Shown here piece after piece: positions 25,176-36,290 of a stretch of 64,000 bases of DNA; positions within the stretch are counted from its first letter, which is position 1; each line of letters begins with the position of its first letter. The stretch is taken from positions 1-64,000 of the forward strand of contig VWPU01011871.1 in assembly GCA_013398955.1 (NCBI GenBank). Direction: 5' to 3'. This DNA comes from Callaeas wilsoni. Its lineage: Eukaryota; Chordata; Aves; Passeriformes; Callaeidae. The notes under the pieces are model-generated. The model was not told the origin of the DNA and ran no database searches. It saw only the letters and a program-made list of their open reading frames with translations. A program made the position numbers and the translations under genes.

Positions 25176-28100
25176 TGCACTCCAAGGCACTGCACTGCAG
25201 CCACCATTCCGAGTCGGGGCTCCCAGGGACTGTAAAAGCATGGAAGCTGTTCCTCTGAGGCACCTGCACAGCCAGCAGCTCCTGTGCCACACCATTATTC
25301 ATGTGGGCTTCTCATCCAACAGCTCCATTTTACACGTGTTATGTGCCAGTTCTTCACACATGTTAAAATACACGTCATAAAGATGACAGCTCTGGGGTGC
25401 CCAGTATTCGTGGTATGTTTTCAGGCTACAGCATCCATCCATGAGTTGGCCTTTCTTCCATTGTGTCGCTATTTTTTTTTCAACTGGACTAAACTTAGGA
25501 GACTTGCATAAATATTTCTGCATTGCACACTGCTGACTGAGCCTATAACAAAAATTTCCTTGACCTTGTTGGTATCTGGAACGCAACTCAGCAGAATAAA
25601 ATTTCAAAATGAGGAAGGATTAACTTATGCAAATAAGTGGAAATGTATTATTTCCTGAAAAGCTGCAAAACCAAATATGTATGGCAAATTAAAAATTCCC
25701 TCAAGGAGCTAGACTTTTGATGTAACTGAATACTTTATTGTCAATTACTAAATGGATTTTAAAATCTTCTGATGATTTGTAAACATGATACAACACAGAC
25801 ACAACAATCATCAGATTTGAAAAATTCCTCAGTTTGCCCAAGGGAAATAATTAAGAACAAAGTAAAATAAATACTTGCCAGTATTTCTCATTATTTTATG
25901 AAAAATATTTCTTAAACATTTATCTTTTAAGTGGGAGGTTTCACAGTAAATACTCTAAACTGTGTGGAGAAAGAAACTAAGCATGAAAGAAACTAAATTG
26001 ATTCTTTAAAAAGGCCCCTGAATATCTATTAAGCCATTGAATAAAAAGGACAGCTTTCAGGTTAAACTCTTCCTTCTGGCTGATCCCCAGTCTACAAGAC
26101 ACAAGAATTCAGTGTGTCAGTTAACCATGAGATGCTCAGTAAATCCAGTCATGAAGGCAACTGCAATTTGAATCAACCTATGAACCAAATGTGGGTTTAA
26201 TACTTTAAGAATGACACTCAGCCACGTTAGTCGCTTAAGCCTAGGACTTGGAAAGCATTACACATCAAGAAATGTAAGCTTTAAAAGCTGAAAGGAATGT
26301 CAGTGGTTCTGGAAACCTTATTAAACACATACATGTGTACCCAGAAATCTAAATATCTTAAACTGAATAAAACTGTCTTGTTTAAATTTTACCTTATTAA
26401 AAAAAAAATTAAAAATTAAAAATAAAATGTGGCATGAATATCCCAAGATATTTTAAAAGCTGAAGTTTCTTTTAACACAAAAGAAAACACAAAGAATCTG
26501 TTGCTTTTCTCCTCCAAACAGGAAGGTGGGGATTTGCATGACCAACACCTTTAACTGAGAAATGAGCAGAAAGAAGCTTTCAGACAAGAAGTTATATTTT
26601 GGGCAGATCTCAGTGTCAAAAATATTGGGCAAATTTGTAAACCCATCACAGAGCTGAGCTCAGCAGTGTGTCAAAGGCATGGTTTTGGTGGAACAACAGC
26701 CCCACTGTCCTTTGTTTCAGTGACAGTTCAGAGCTGAGCCACCGAGCCCCTGGCACGAGACTGAGATGGGAATGGGAGAAGCCCTAAAGAGACTCAGCCT
26801 GGGCTGCCTCCTGACCCCTGCCAGCCGTGCCAGGGGGGTTTTGTCCTTAGGAACAGGGCCCAGGAATTCCATTCCATCAGAGGAACCATCCCGCAGGAGA
26901 GAAGTTCCTGAGGAGCTCTGCACAGAGAAGGTCAGTGATGTTCGATCTCCTCCAGCTGCTTTCTTGCTTATTGGAAAAGGCAGGTGAGAAAATGAGTAAA
27001 TGACACCCTTAAGATGCTTCAGAACATTGGGAATTCGTCATTAGACTCTGAGACCAGCAAATACTATATCTTATTGATCAAGAAGACATGGGATATTGAG
27101 GAAAAAACATGTTGTTTTGTTCTCTTTCCCCTTTATTTAGACGAATTACGTTCCCCCGTGTCACACACATTCTTCTGAGTATTGATTTTTTTTTTGGTCC
27201 TGGCTTGACATTTGAGGTGACTGAAAAGGTTCAATGTGAGATCCTGGAGAAGAAAGAGGGGAGTGGAACAATGGTGCTGCACGGGGTCTGCAGCCTGCAA
27301 TCCATCCATAATCCACAAAAGATGACAAGGCAGATGGATATTAAGCCATTTTCCTTTCGTGTTATTATGTCGCTTGCCTCAAACGTGCTGCTAAGCAGCC
27401 AGAGAGCATATCACGAGGGGCAGCTCCCGCCCCACAATGGCAAACGGCTTCTCCACCAAAGGTTAAAGGCATCTTGCCCAAAAAATGCAGTCGGAGCTCC
27501 CTCTGCTGGGTATTCTTCAGCTTTCCAAACTTCAGGATCCGCAGCTGCAATACACCCAAATACAGCTGAGCTGCACACACTTCCACTGCTTTTCCTCATT
27601 TCATAAAGGAACAAAAGCCATCATTTAGTGTAAGCCCCATCTAATATTGGCATTATAGATTTACATAAATATATTGCTGCATCCATACGACACACTCGTG
27701 ATTCTGCCAGCAGAATTAGGAGAAAAATACCTCTGCTTTTACAAGCAGTTCTAGAGGTTTGTTGTATCGTGAGGCACATCAGCTCTGAGAGGCTGCAGGA
27801 AGCAGTGTAGCTGTATTAATAGAGATTTGGTCTCTTAGCAAATACATTCCTTTTCATTTTATAAAAAATTGGGCATATTCTTATCAATTTCACTTGTGAT
27901 ATCTTAAAAAGAATAAATAGAAGTAATATAATTGTCTCAAGACAGCAGAAGTGTGCATAACAGTTAAAGATATAATTCATCACCTGTTCTGGGGCATTAT
28001 TCACCACCTGAGGGTAAAACAATTTTGTCCTCTGAACACGTAACAAAAAGAACAAAGTTTTCACCGTGACTGCGAACACTTTAAAGTGCAAACACCATAT

Positions 28101-30211
28101 AAAAAGACAAAGATGTTCACAGCATGAAACATCACTATTCAGCCACATTTTTGGTAACATGACATAACAGGCTTTGAAAATCAGCTATTAATTGCACATT
28201 AATATTGGTCACAGCAGCTGTTCACTACTCAAAGGACTTCCAGACCAAGTGGACCAAGGTCTACGTTTGGTATCTGACCTAAGAGGTGGAATTTTTCACT
28301 CACTTCACCAGGTTCAGGCCACATTACATTTTAAAAATCCATCTTGGTACAGAGAGATAACAATAGGAAGTTGGGCAAATTCATTTTTTGTGTTCCTAAT
28401 GATACATTTTTACTAAAACATCTTCAAATTCCCTATGAGCTCTATAAGGTATCATTAAAAAAATCTCTATTAAAGACAGTCCTTGGTTGAATGACGAGAG
28501 GCAACATAGTTCAAGCAATACAGTGGAAGAGAGAAAAGAAGAAATATCTGCGTTGAGATGCAACTCTGGGGGGTATTTGCCAATGACATTCCATTTTCCT
28601 GAGCTAAAATGTGATGTGAGTCACTACATTTGAGGTCCTTTCACATCAGTTGAGAGCTCTGCCTTTGGTTTTATGTGAATTAGGCTCCTCCTGTCAGTTT
28701 AAACATTTTTTAATTCAATGTGAAGTATTATATGACTACTGACTTTGACCATTATCATGTAAAAGAAAATGTCATTATTTAGAAAATTGCTATTTCCTCC
28801 TTCTCAGGCCTCTCCATTTTGCCAATTCCATCTTCAGTGACATGCAGCAAGCCGAACGCAATCAGGACAGCATTTGTCCTTCTGCTTCCATGCAATTCTT
28901 TTAAAGTTGAAGTCAGATAAGTCACATATATATTTCAATGCTTTACACCTCAGGGTGAAACTTCAGGCTGTCATCTAGGGCTTAGTGATAAAAGAAGGAC
29001 TGATTAAAAGAGACTGACACTACAGAGCTGATAGAGTTGAAGGACTCTAGGGGCTTCCATGCTATTAAAAATCAGTCATGATTTTCTTTCAAGAGGACTG
29101 TTTCAAACAATGAGATTTAAATATTAATTCAAAGCAACATTTGTTGCCCCTCTGCTCTGTGTATTTCTGGATGCCTCATTACAAAAATAATTTGATTGTC
29201 ATCTGTATCTGTCAAATGGAAATCTAACAAAATGCTGTCTGCATTGTTGAAGTTAAAGAGATATCAGCGTATTCAGAAATGACTTTGTAGTAAATCCTAC
29301 CCAGGCAGACTCCAGCTGAAAACTGAATGATTGCTATGGTATCTTTTCCATGAGGAAACATGATTTAAAGTCTAATTTGGATGCAACAATTTAATATTTA
29401 CACTCATGCCAACTATACCGTTTAACAGCGGGTTTCCTGCTTAAAATTCAGGAATTTCTGTATTCAGTAAAATATTAATATACTGCACTTACACAGTGCC
29501 TCAATTACAGGATCTAAAACTGCTTTTTAAGCATTAATTCAGATTCACATCATCCCTGAGAGGAAAGGAGGTGTAAGGAGCATTATACTTGATTTTTACA
29601 GCAGCTGAAGTAAGAAACAGGAATGCGGCACTCCTGCCCCAAGGGCACACAGCAAGGCAGCAGCAGGGCCAGGGTGAGAATTTCGGAGTTCTGCTTCCTA
29701 CAGCTCTTCTCTCACCATTAAACTACAATTTTTCCCCCAGTTTTTCCTTACAATACCGGTTGTGACCTTAGCTAAGCGTGCGCATCCTTCATTATCTTTG
29801 TCTAGACTTTGTGTGAAGATTCGTCCGTTGGGTTCACTATATTGAAAATTTGCATGAAAACCAGACTCCATTGGTACCTGTATGAAATCTGGCACAAATC
29901 ATTTGCCATTTACATCTTCTAAGGACTGTTTAGGTTAATCAGGTAAAGCAGTATTTCTCTCCTAGTGCTGGAACATACAGTTAGGTTGTTCTTCCCACCG
30001 AGGGATTCATGACTGAACTGCCCAGACTCAATTCAATCAGGGAACCATCACACCAACAGCCACAGCTTGTCCAGCCTGAAAGGGAATCGAAGTGTTCAAC
30101 TGTAGGTAAATAAAGGCAACATGTCAAATCCCTAAATTATTACTGATGATTGTCAAATTACTGATAGTTTAGGGATTTGGTACTATATTATCAGATTACT
30201 GATTTTTAGAC
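25176..30211. other. Non-coding DNA; one patch looks constrained
   Basis: About 5 kb with no recognisable gene or repeat. The segment at about 27200-27500 is less AT-rich than its surroundings and holds several CpG dinucleotides, and is listed separately as a possible conserved element. An A-rich run lies at about 26398-26426. Confidence 0.45.
27200..27500. promoter_or_regulatory. Possible conserved non-coding element (weak)
   Basis: Between AT-rich flanks this stretch has balanced base composition, several retained CpGs (for example GCACGGGGTC and ATCACGAGG) and no repeat similarity. It also carries a 165-codon open frame with no family resemblance and no convincing splice sites. A conserved element is one possibility. 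Conservation cannot be seen from one sequence. Confidence 0.15.
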
Positions 30212-30610
30212 TGAGAAAGCTGGGGCTGCTCAGCCTGGAGAGGAGAAGGTTGTGTGGAGACCCCACAGCACCTTCCAGGGTCTGGAGGGGCTGCAGGGAA
30301 CCAGAGAGGGACAATTCCTCAGGAACTGGAGGGACAGGTCAAGGGGGAATGGCTTCACGCTGCCAGAGGGCAGGGATGGATGGGATATTGGGAAGGAATT
30401 GTTCCCTGGGAGGGTGGGCAGGCCCTGGCACAGGGTGCCCAGAGCAGCTGTGGCTGCCCCTGGATCCCTGGCAGTGCCCAAGGCCAGGTTGGACACTGGG
30501 GCTTGGAGCAGCCTGGGACAGTGGAAGGTGTCCCTGCCCATGGCAGGGGTGGCACTGGATGGGCTTTGAGGTCCCTTCCAACCCAAACCACTCCATGATT
30601 CTATCATCCT
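30212..30610 (+). mobile_element. CR1 LINE 3' end, young, plus strand
   Basis: Starts at TGAGAAAGCTGGGGCTGCTC and AGCCTGGAGAGGAGAAGGTT, then GTGTGGAGACCCCACAGCAC and GAGAGGGACAATTCCTCAGG. It ends at CACTCCATGATTCTATCATC. The 'GAGAGGGACAATTCCTCAGG' variant defines a second young subfamily, shared with the 34.2 and 40.1 kb copies. Open frames on both strands are incidental. Confidence 0.95.
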
Positions 30611-33600
30611 ACTTTAACAGCCTGAAAGTAATGTCAAGTTCTTTGAAATCCTATCCCAAATAGGAGCAGTCTGTAATTTTACCAGTTATTACCAACATGC
30701 AGTGCTAAGTCACTGTTTTGCCAGAGCAGAATAACAAAGAGGAAGAATAATAAGAAGATAAGAATGGAGCTGCAACACCCGTGTAAGGAAAGATTTTAAT
30801 ACTGCACAAAATTAACTGATTAGAAGTTATCACTACGAATCTGTTATGCAATTTTCAAAGATGTTATCTCCACTATAACTGTGCCATAAACTTCCTTTGG
30901 ATAGGATCCTATTGTAAAAGCATTACTTGTTTGCTATGAGTAAATTTTCTTAGCACGTGTTACCATTTCCTAGAAGCATCTTCCCTTTTTTCAAGGATAA
31001 CTTACCAATCGAGAACAATGACAAAATCTTATTCCCTTTGCCAAAAGGCTCGGAAAAATCTTATTTACTGTGATACCAGGCCTTTTAAAAGTGCTGCTGA
31101 TGCTGACGGCTTTTGACTTTCAGCGTGTTTTCTTTTGTCATTTCATAAAATGTATAATGTCACTTTATATCTCTAGTTTCTCCAAATCTCTTCCCCTGTC
31201 TGTCTCTTTCTATAAAACACTTTCATGCATTGTTTAGCTGATGTCAAGAGCTCTGGAGAGCAGGTGAGTAGTTCTCCCATTGACTGCTTAGGCAATTCAA
31301 AGAACATCATAATAACAGAACAAAACAGCAAAGAACAGTAAAAATCTGATGAGAGCTTAGAGTGCAAAGGGTGAACCTTCTAGTCTCCTACAGCTTGAAA
31401 CTAATTTATTTTTTTTAGTACAGGTATAGTTCCTACTGAACTGCAGCACTATGTGAACACACATGTTTTTAATGATCTTACCACCAAAGCTTGTAGGGAT
31501 TCAATAATCAAAAAATACAGACTTTTCTAAAACAGAGGCAGTTGGAAGGAAAATTTAATTTTACTGAAGCATTCCATGACTGTAGAAAGATCACAATCTC
31601 ACACAGTATTGTGTCTCCTGCTGATAAAGCCGATGAATAAACAGGAAAGGAGATAAATACATGGAAGGAATCTGGTCCCCAAATCTGCCAGACAGATTTC
31701 AAAGGATTCTTCCTCTCTTTTTTCCTGGATAATAGGAGGAACTACTGAAAAGTAATCCTTTCTGGAAAGAACTGCTATGGGGGGGTTGGGGGAAGAAGCT
31801 GAACCTCTTTAACATTTCCTGAAAAGATAAACTGAAAAAAAAAAGAAAAACTTCTCAAATGTATTGCTTCAGGAAAAGGCATTTTGTCTTTTTGATTTTG
31901 CAAGAAGGACTTGTCTGTGAGGGAACAGGTGGAGAGCTATTCTGAGTCCTGCCTTTTAGTGGGGAATAGAGCTGGTTATTCCTGGCACCATCAGGAGCGT
32001 AACGTGGACAGGCTGCTGAAGAGCTGCAGATACAATGGGCTGAAGAGTTCTTCAACAGCTCCTCTCTTGCAGATATGTAACGTGATGCCAATTGCTGATT
32101 TCATCTTCTTCTAGACCTAATTTTAGTTTTTACAGTTTATGCTGGCTCTGAGTAACACAGTGTATACAGCACATCTAAGGACACCTCTCTGTCATCTTTG
32201 CATACTAAGCCACAACTTAAAAAAATAAACTAGAAAGGCCAAAATCTGAGTTTTCATTCTTTTGACATGAGGTGTGAAACTGAGAGTTTGAAACCCCCGA
32301 AGCAGATAGGAAATGGCCCCCTCAGTCACTCCTCTGGTTAGTTGTGTGCTCACGTGCTGCTCATTTTGCTCACAGATTTACGGGTCCAAGAAAAGGTTTG
32401 GCAAAGCCCGTGCTCGGAGCTTGGCTGTGAGATATCGAATCTGAGAATCACATGGCAGAGAACTTAACTTCCCTGACTCTGGTGGGATCACACCACAGTG
32501 AGAAACAAACAGTGCACAGTGATTTTTGGCTCTTTGCAGAAGCCTGAGAGGTCTGTTAGGAGCAATTCAGAATGCACTTAAAAGACAAAGGCTTTAGGAA
32601 ATGTCTGATAAAATGACTTCCAGTGGCAAGGTCCACCAGTGCTCTTCACCTCAGCAGTCACTGCATTCTGCTTTCAAATCTTGCTAAATCAGTGCTGAAG
32701 ATGTCTCCGTTTCAATGGTTGGTTAAACAATTCCTACCAAACCAGAATTTCAGGCTGGAAACTCTTTTCAAGAAATATTATGTATTGCTACACGTTCAAA
32801 AAAGGTTTCCATATATTATTAGTAGCATAAAAAATGATGAACTAATTACTTAATCAATGTTGATGCCAAAAGTACGTGTTATGCTGAACAATATTTATTT
32901 TAAAAAACTTTTTTAGTGGAACTACGTGTATTTTTTTTTTTAATCGTTATCATTTTTTCCTTATCTTGATTTATTCCTCCAAACAGCACCCTACAGGACA
33001 GGTAATTTCTAGGGCAGGTGAACTGGAGTTAGGACAAGGTTGACAAGGACAGACTGTCCACCACGCAGGACAAAGCACCACAATAGGTCAAGAGCAATGA
33101 ATGAAGTACTTTTCAGGAGCAGCCATCACATGAGCTAATTAGGAATAGCTAAGTCTGTAATGAAATCCAAAATTTTAATACCCAAGACCTGATTAGCTTT
33201 TACCTCCTCGCCTAAAATAGTTAATTTTTCAGAATCTCTTGAAGAAAGCTTAATTAGTTCACTTTCAGAGTTGCCCTAAAGAAACAATAAATGGTACAAA
33301 GGAAAACAACACTAGAAAGAAGAGTATTGTCACATGGGAGGAGAGGTTTTCATGTACGAACTTCAGAGAGGAGAAGGCAGATTTTTAGGCTAGACCAATC
33401 AGCAGTAAGTGTTTCAAAAAGTAGAATTAACAAGAGAAAAATAATTTATGAGAGGACTTTTGCATTAGAAGGGAAGGAACTAACCTGTTCATTTAAGTAA
33501 GAAAAGAATTTCTTGTGCTTTAGAAGACTAAAATATCAGAGTATTAGTAATTTTCCATGGCATGAAAACTAATACACAGAATAAGAAATATTGTCCTCTA

Positions 33601-33887
33601 AATTATATATTAAGATAAGAAATTAACCCATAAACTTTTTGCACAAGTGCATCTGAAAAACTCTGCAGGTCTGAAAACACAGTCGGCTATTTGAATAATT
33701 GATCAAATGTGGAGAATTGCTAAGGAAGTGTGACTGGAGCGAAGGGCTCCTGCTGGGGAAGTAAATGGCTACAAAACAAGTGGCCTGGGGAGTGTGATAA
33801 AGTGTGGCTGCCTGCTCGCTGCAGAACACCCACTGCCTTCTGTGATTTTACATCTCGGACATCACTTTTAATTCTCTACTTTCCCAG
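30611..33887. other. AT-rich non-coding DNA, nothing recognised
   Basis: No gene or repeat is recognised. A poly(T) run lies at about 32932-32942. Homeodomain-type TAATTA/TTAATT motifs are frequent at 33130-33260, but base composition alone could explain this. Confidence 0.5.
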
Positions 33888-33899
33888 CACTGCATGTAA

Positions 33900-34222
33900 T
33901 CCATCCCGTTCAGATTTCACATGGTAAGTGCAGTTCTGTAGTTTGGGTGTGGGTCTGCTGTTGTAAAAAAAAAAGCAAAATAAGCCTATAGATGATGAAG
34001 CAAAAAACTCACAGACGTTGTCTGAAAGCCACTGAAGATCCACTGAGTGGAAATATCAGAATCATTATTTTATAGCTGTCCTCAGAAACTCTTAGAAACA
34101 AAAGAATTGTGATTTTGAGTTGTGAGTTAGAGGTTGAATTTATATTTGTATTCATCACTTATTGTGTATGAATCAATGAGAAATAGAATTAAGTATTAAA
34201 ACTGGATATGATAAGTTCTGTC
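33900..34222 (-). repeat. Inverted repeat arm B (partner at 13034-13353)
   Basis: On the plus strand it begins TCCATCCCGTTCAGATTTCA and ends GGATATGATAAGTTCTGTCA. The reverse complement matches arm A at about 98% by eye. It adjoins the 3' tail of a minus-strand CR1 at the same base as arm A does. A T-run of arm A is a pure A-run here (about 33965-33974), the only length difference seen. The arms are about 20.5 kb apart and face each other with the CR1s on the outside. Confidence 0.9.
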
Positions 34223-34681
34223 ACAGAATTACAGAATCAGGAATGGTCTGGGTTGGAAGGGCCCTCAAAGCCCATCCAGTGCCACCCCTGCCATGGCAGG
34301 GACACCTTCCACTGTCCCAGGCTGCTCCAAGCCCCAGTGTCCAACCTGGCCTTGGGCACTGCCAGGGATCCAGGGGCAGCCACAGCTGCTCTGGGCACCC
34401 TGTGCCAGGGCCTGCCCACCCTCCCAGGGAACAATTCCTTCCCAATATCCCATCTGTCCCTGCCCTCTGGGAGCGTGAATCCATTCCCTGTGTCCTGTCC
34501 CTCCAGCTCCTGAGGAATTGTCCCTCTCTGGTTCCCTGCAGCCCCTCCAGACCCTGGAAGGTGCTGTGGGGTCTCCACACCACCTTCTCCTCTCCAGGCT
34601 GAGCATTCCCAGCTCTCCCAGCCTGGCTGCACACGGGAGGTGCTCCAGCCCCTCAGCACCTCCGTGGCCTCCTCTGGACCT
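34221..34681 (-). mobile_element. CR1 LINE 3' end, young, minus strand, attached to inverted arm B
   Basis: The plus strand opens with TCACAGAATTACAGAATCAG (reverse CR1 tail) and GGTTGGAAGGGCCCTCAAAG. It runs to GGTGCTCCAGCCCCTCAGCA and CCTCTGGACC. It carries CCTGAGGAATTGTCCCTCTC, placing it in the same subfamily as the 30.2 and 40.1 kb copies and not with the CR1 that adjoins arm A. It extends further 5' than most copies here. It is non-coding. Confidence 0.95.
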
Positions 34682-35953
34682 ACAGGATTTTTCCTTTGCT
34701 CTCTGGGTTGCAGTGCAGATCAGTTACTACAGGGTGTATGTACACTTGTATTCATGCTTTTCACTCCAGGGGGTTGCCAAAAGCAAAGAAAAAGAATTGT
34801 CTGTTTTTTACTCGGCAAATTAAAGATATAAAACCAGACAGAGTAGGCATAAAATATTCCCCTATAAAAATACTTCATTAGGAGTTATTTTTTAATTTAT
34901 GTCTGACTTATGCTCCCTCTATATTAAAAATGTCACTAAATTAGTTAAAGAAGTCACCACTAAGACTCTCCTGGAACTTTTATTCCTTTTTACATTGCTT
35001 CAGTATTTATCTTAGGGTTTTTTTTCCTTTTTTATTTTGGAGAGGGTGGGGTTTTGTTTGTTTATTTGTTTCTTCGTTTGTTTGTGGTTTTTTTTGTGGG
35101 GTTTTGTTGTTGTTTGGGGTTTTTTGCAGACATTTTTGGTTTGTTTTTTTGGGGGGGTGGGTGTGTTGGGGGTTTTTTGTTGTTTTTTTCTTTTCTTTGT
35201 CTTTTGAGTAACTCAGGGTGCCAGGATCACTGGGTTAGACAGTATATAGATTTTTTTTGATATTTTGTTTTATTATGTAGACACAGAAGAATAGCACATC
35301 TGAAAACATTCAATGGTGAAGTCCACCCATGCAGTTAGACCTGCTGAGGTATAGAAATCCTTCTCCAGCATCTTCTGAACTGTGACAACCAGCAGCATTC
35401 TGTCTGCATGGTCAGTAGCTTGTAAGTATTAGCAACTTTAAGGAACTGCTTGATTAGTCATTTACCAGACTGCATAACTTCATTTTTTTTCACCATGGGA
35501 AAAGAGAAGGAAGGCGCAGAGAAGCTGAATTAGCTGAGGAATTATGTTGCAGAACACAATACAAGAGCAGTTATGTGCTTTACCTCGCTGCCTCTGCAAA
35601 GTGTATATATGATCCTAATTCCCAAACTAAGCTGGGAGTCCAGAAGCTTGCCAAAATTTGCTAATCGCTAGGAAACATGTAACTTATTCTGCAGTCAATA
35701 GTTAACAGTTGGCAGGAGCATAGCCTTTGGTTTGGAATTGATTTTGCATTTGTTCAAGGATGACATTCGTGCTGACAAGTGAGACCAGATAATTCAGATT
35801 TATCAGTTCTGACTTGCTGAATAACCATGTCAGAGAGATGATGGATGGCTCCCACACTGGCACTACGACACTACTTGGAGAAGGTGATAAATAAAATAAT
35901 TAGCCCTCTCTGTGCTGCGTAGGTTAATATTCCAAAATATTAAATGGCATTAT
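34682..35953. other. Non-coding DNA with a G/T-rich tract
   Basis: Nothing gene-like is recognised. The G/T-rich low-complexity block is listed separately. Confidence 0.5.
35016..35212 (+). repeat. G/T-rich low-complexity tract with a G-quadruplex motif
   Basis: About 200 bp on the plus strand are almost free of A and C, made of T-runs, GTTT units and G-runs. At 35151-35172 seven Gs, then T, GGG, TGTGTT and five Gs satisfy the usual four-tract G-quadruplex pattern if the first run is split. The open frame across it, rich in Phe, Gly and Val, is a composition artefact. Confidence 0.85.
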
Positions 35954-36290
35954 CTCAGAATCATGGAATGGTTTGGGTGGGAGGGGACCTCAGAGCCCAT
36001 CCAGTGCCACCTCTGCCATGGACAGGGACACCTCCCACTGTCCCAGGCTGCTCCAAGCCCCAGTGTCCAACCTGGCCTTGGGCACTGCCAGGGATCCAGG
36101 GGCAGCCACAGCTGCTCTGGGCACCCTGTGCCAGGGCCTGCCCACCCTCCCAGGGAACAATTCCTTCCCAATATCCCATCCATCCCTGCCCTCTGGCACT
36201 GGGAGCCATTCCCTGTGTCCTGTGACTTCAGGCCCTTGTCAATAGTCTCCGTCCATCTTTCTTGTAACTTCCCTTCAGGATACCAATACC
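35954..36290 (-). mobile_element. CR1 LINE 3' end, young, minus strand
   Basis: The plus strand starts TCTCAGAATCATGGAATGGT and GGTGGGAGGGGACCTCAGAG. It follows the CR1 3' end to CCCTCTGGCACTGGGAGCCA and on to CTCCGTCCATCTTTCTTGTA. Similarity ends near CCCTTCAGGATACC. It is 5'-truncated and non-coding. Confidence 0.95.
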
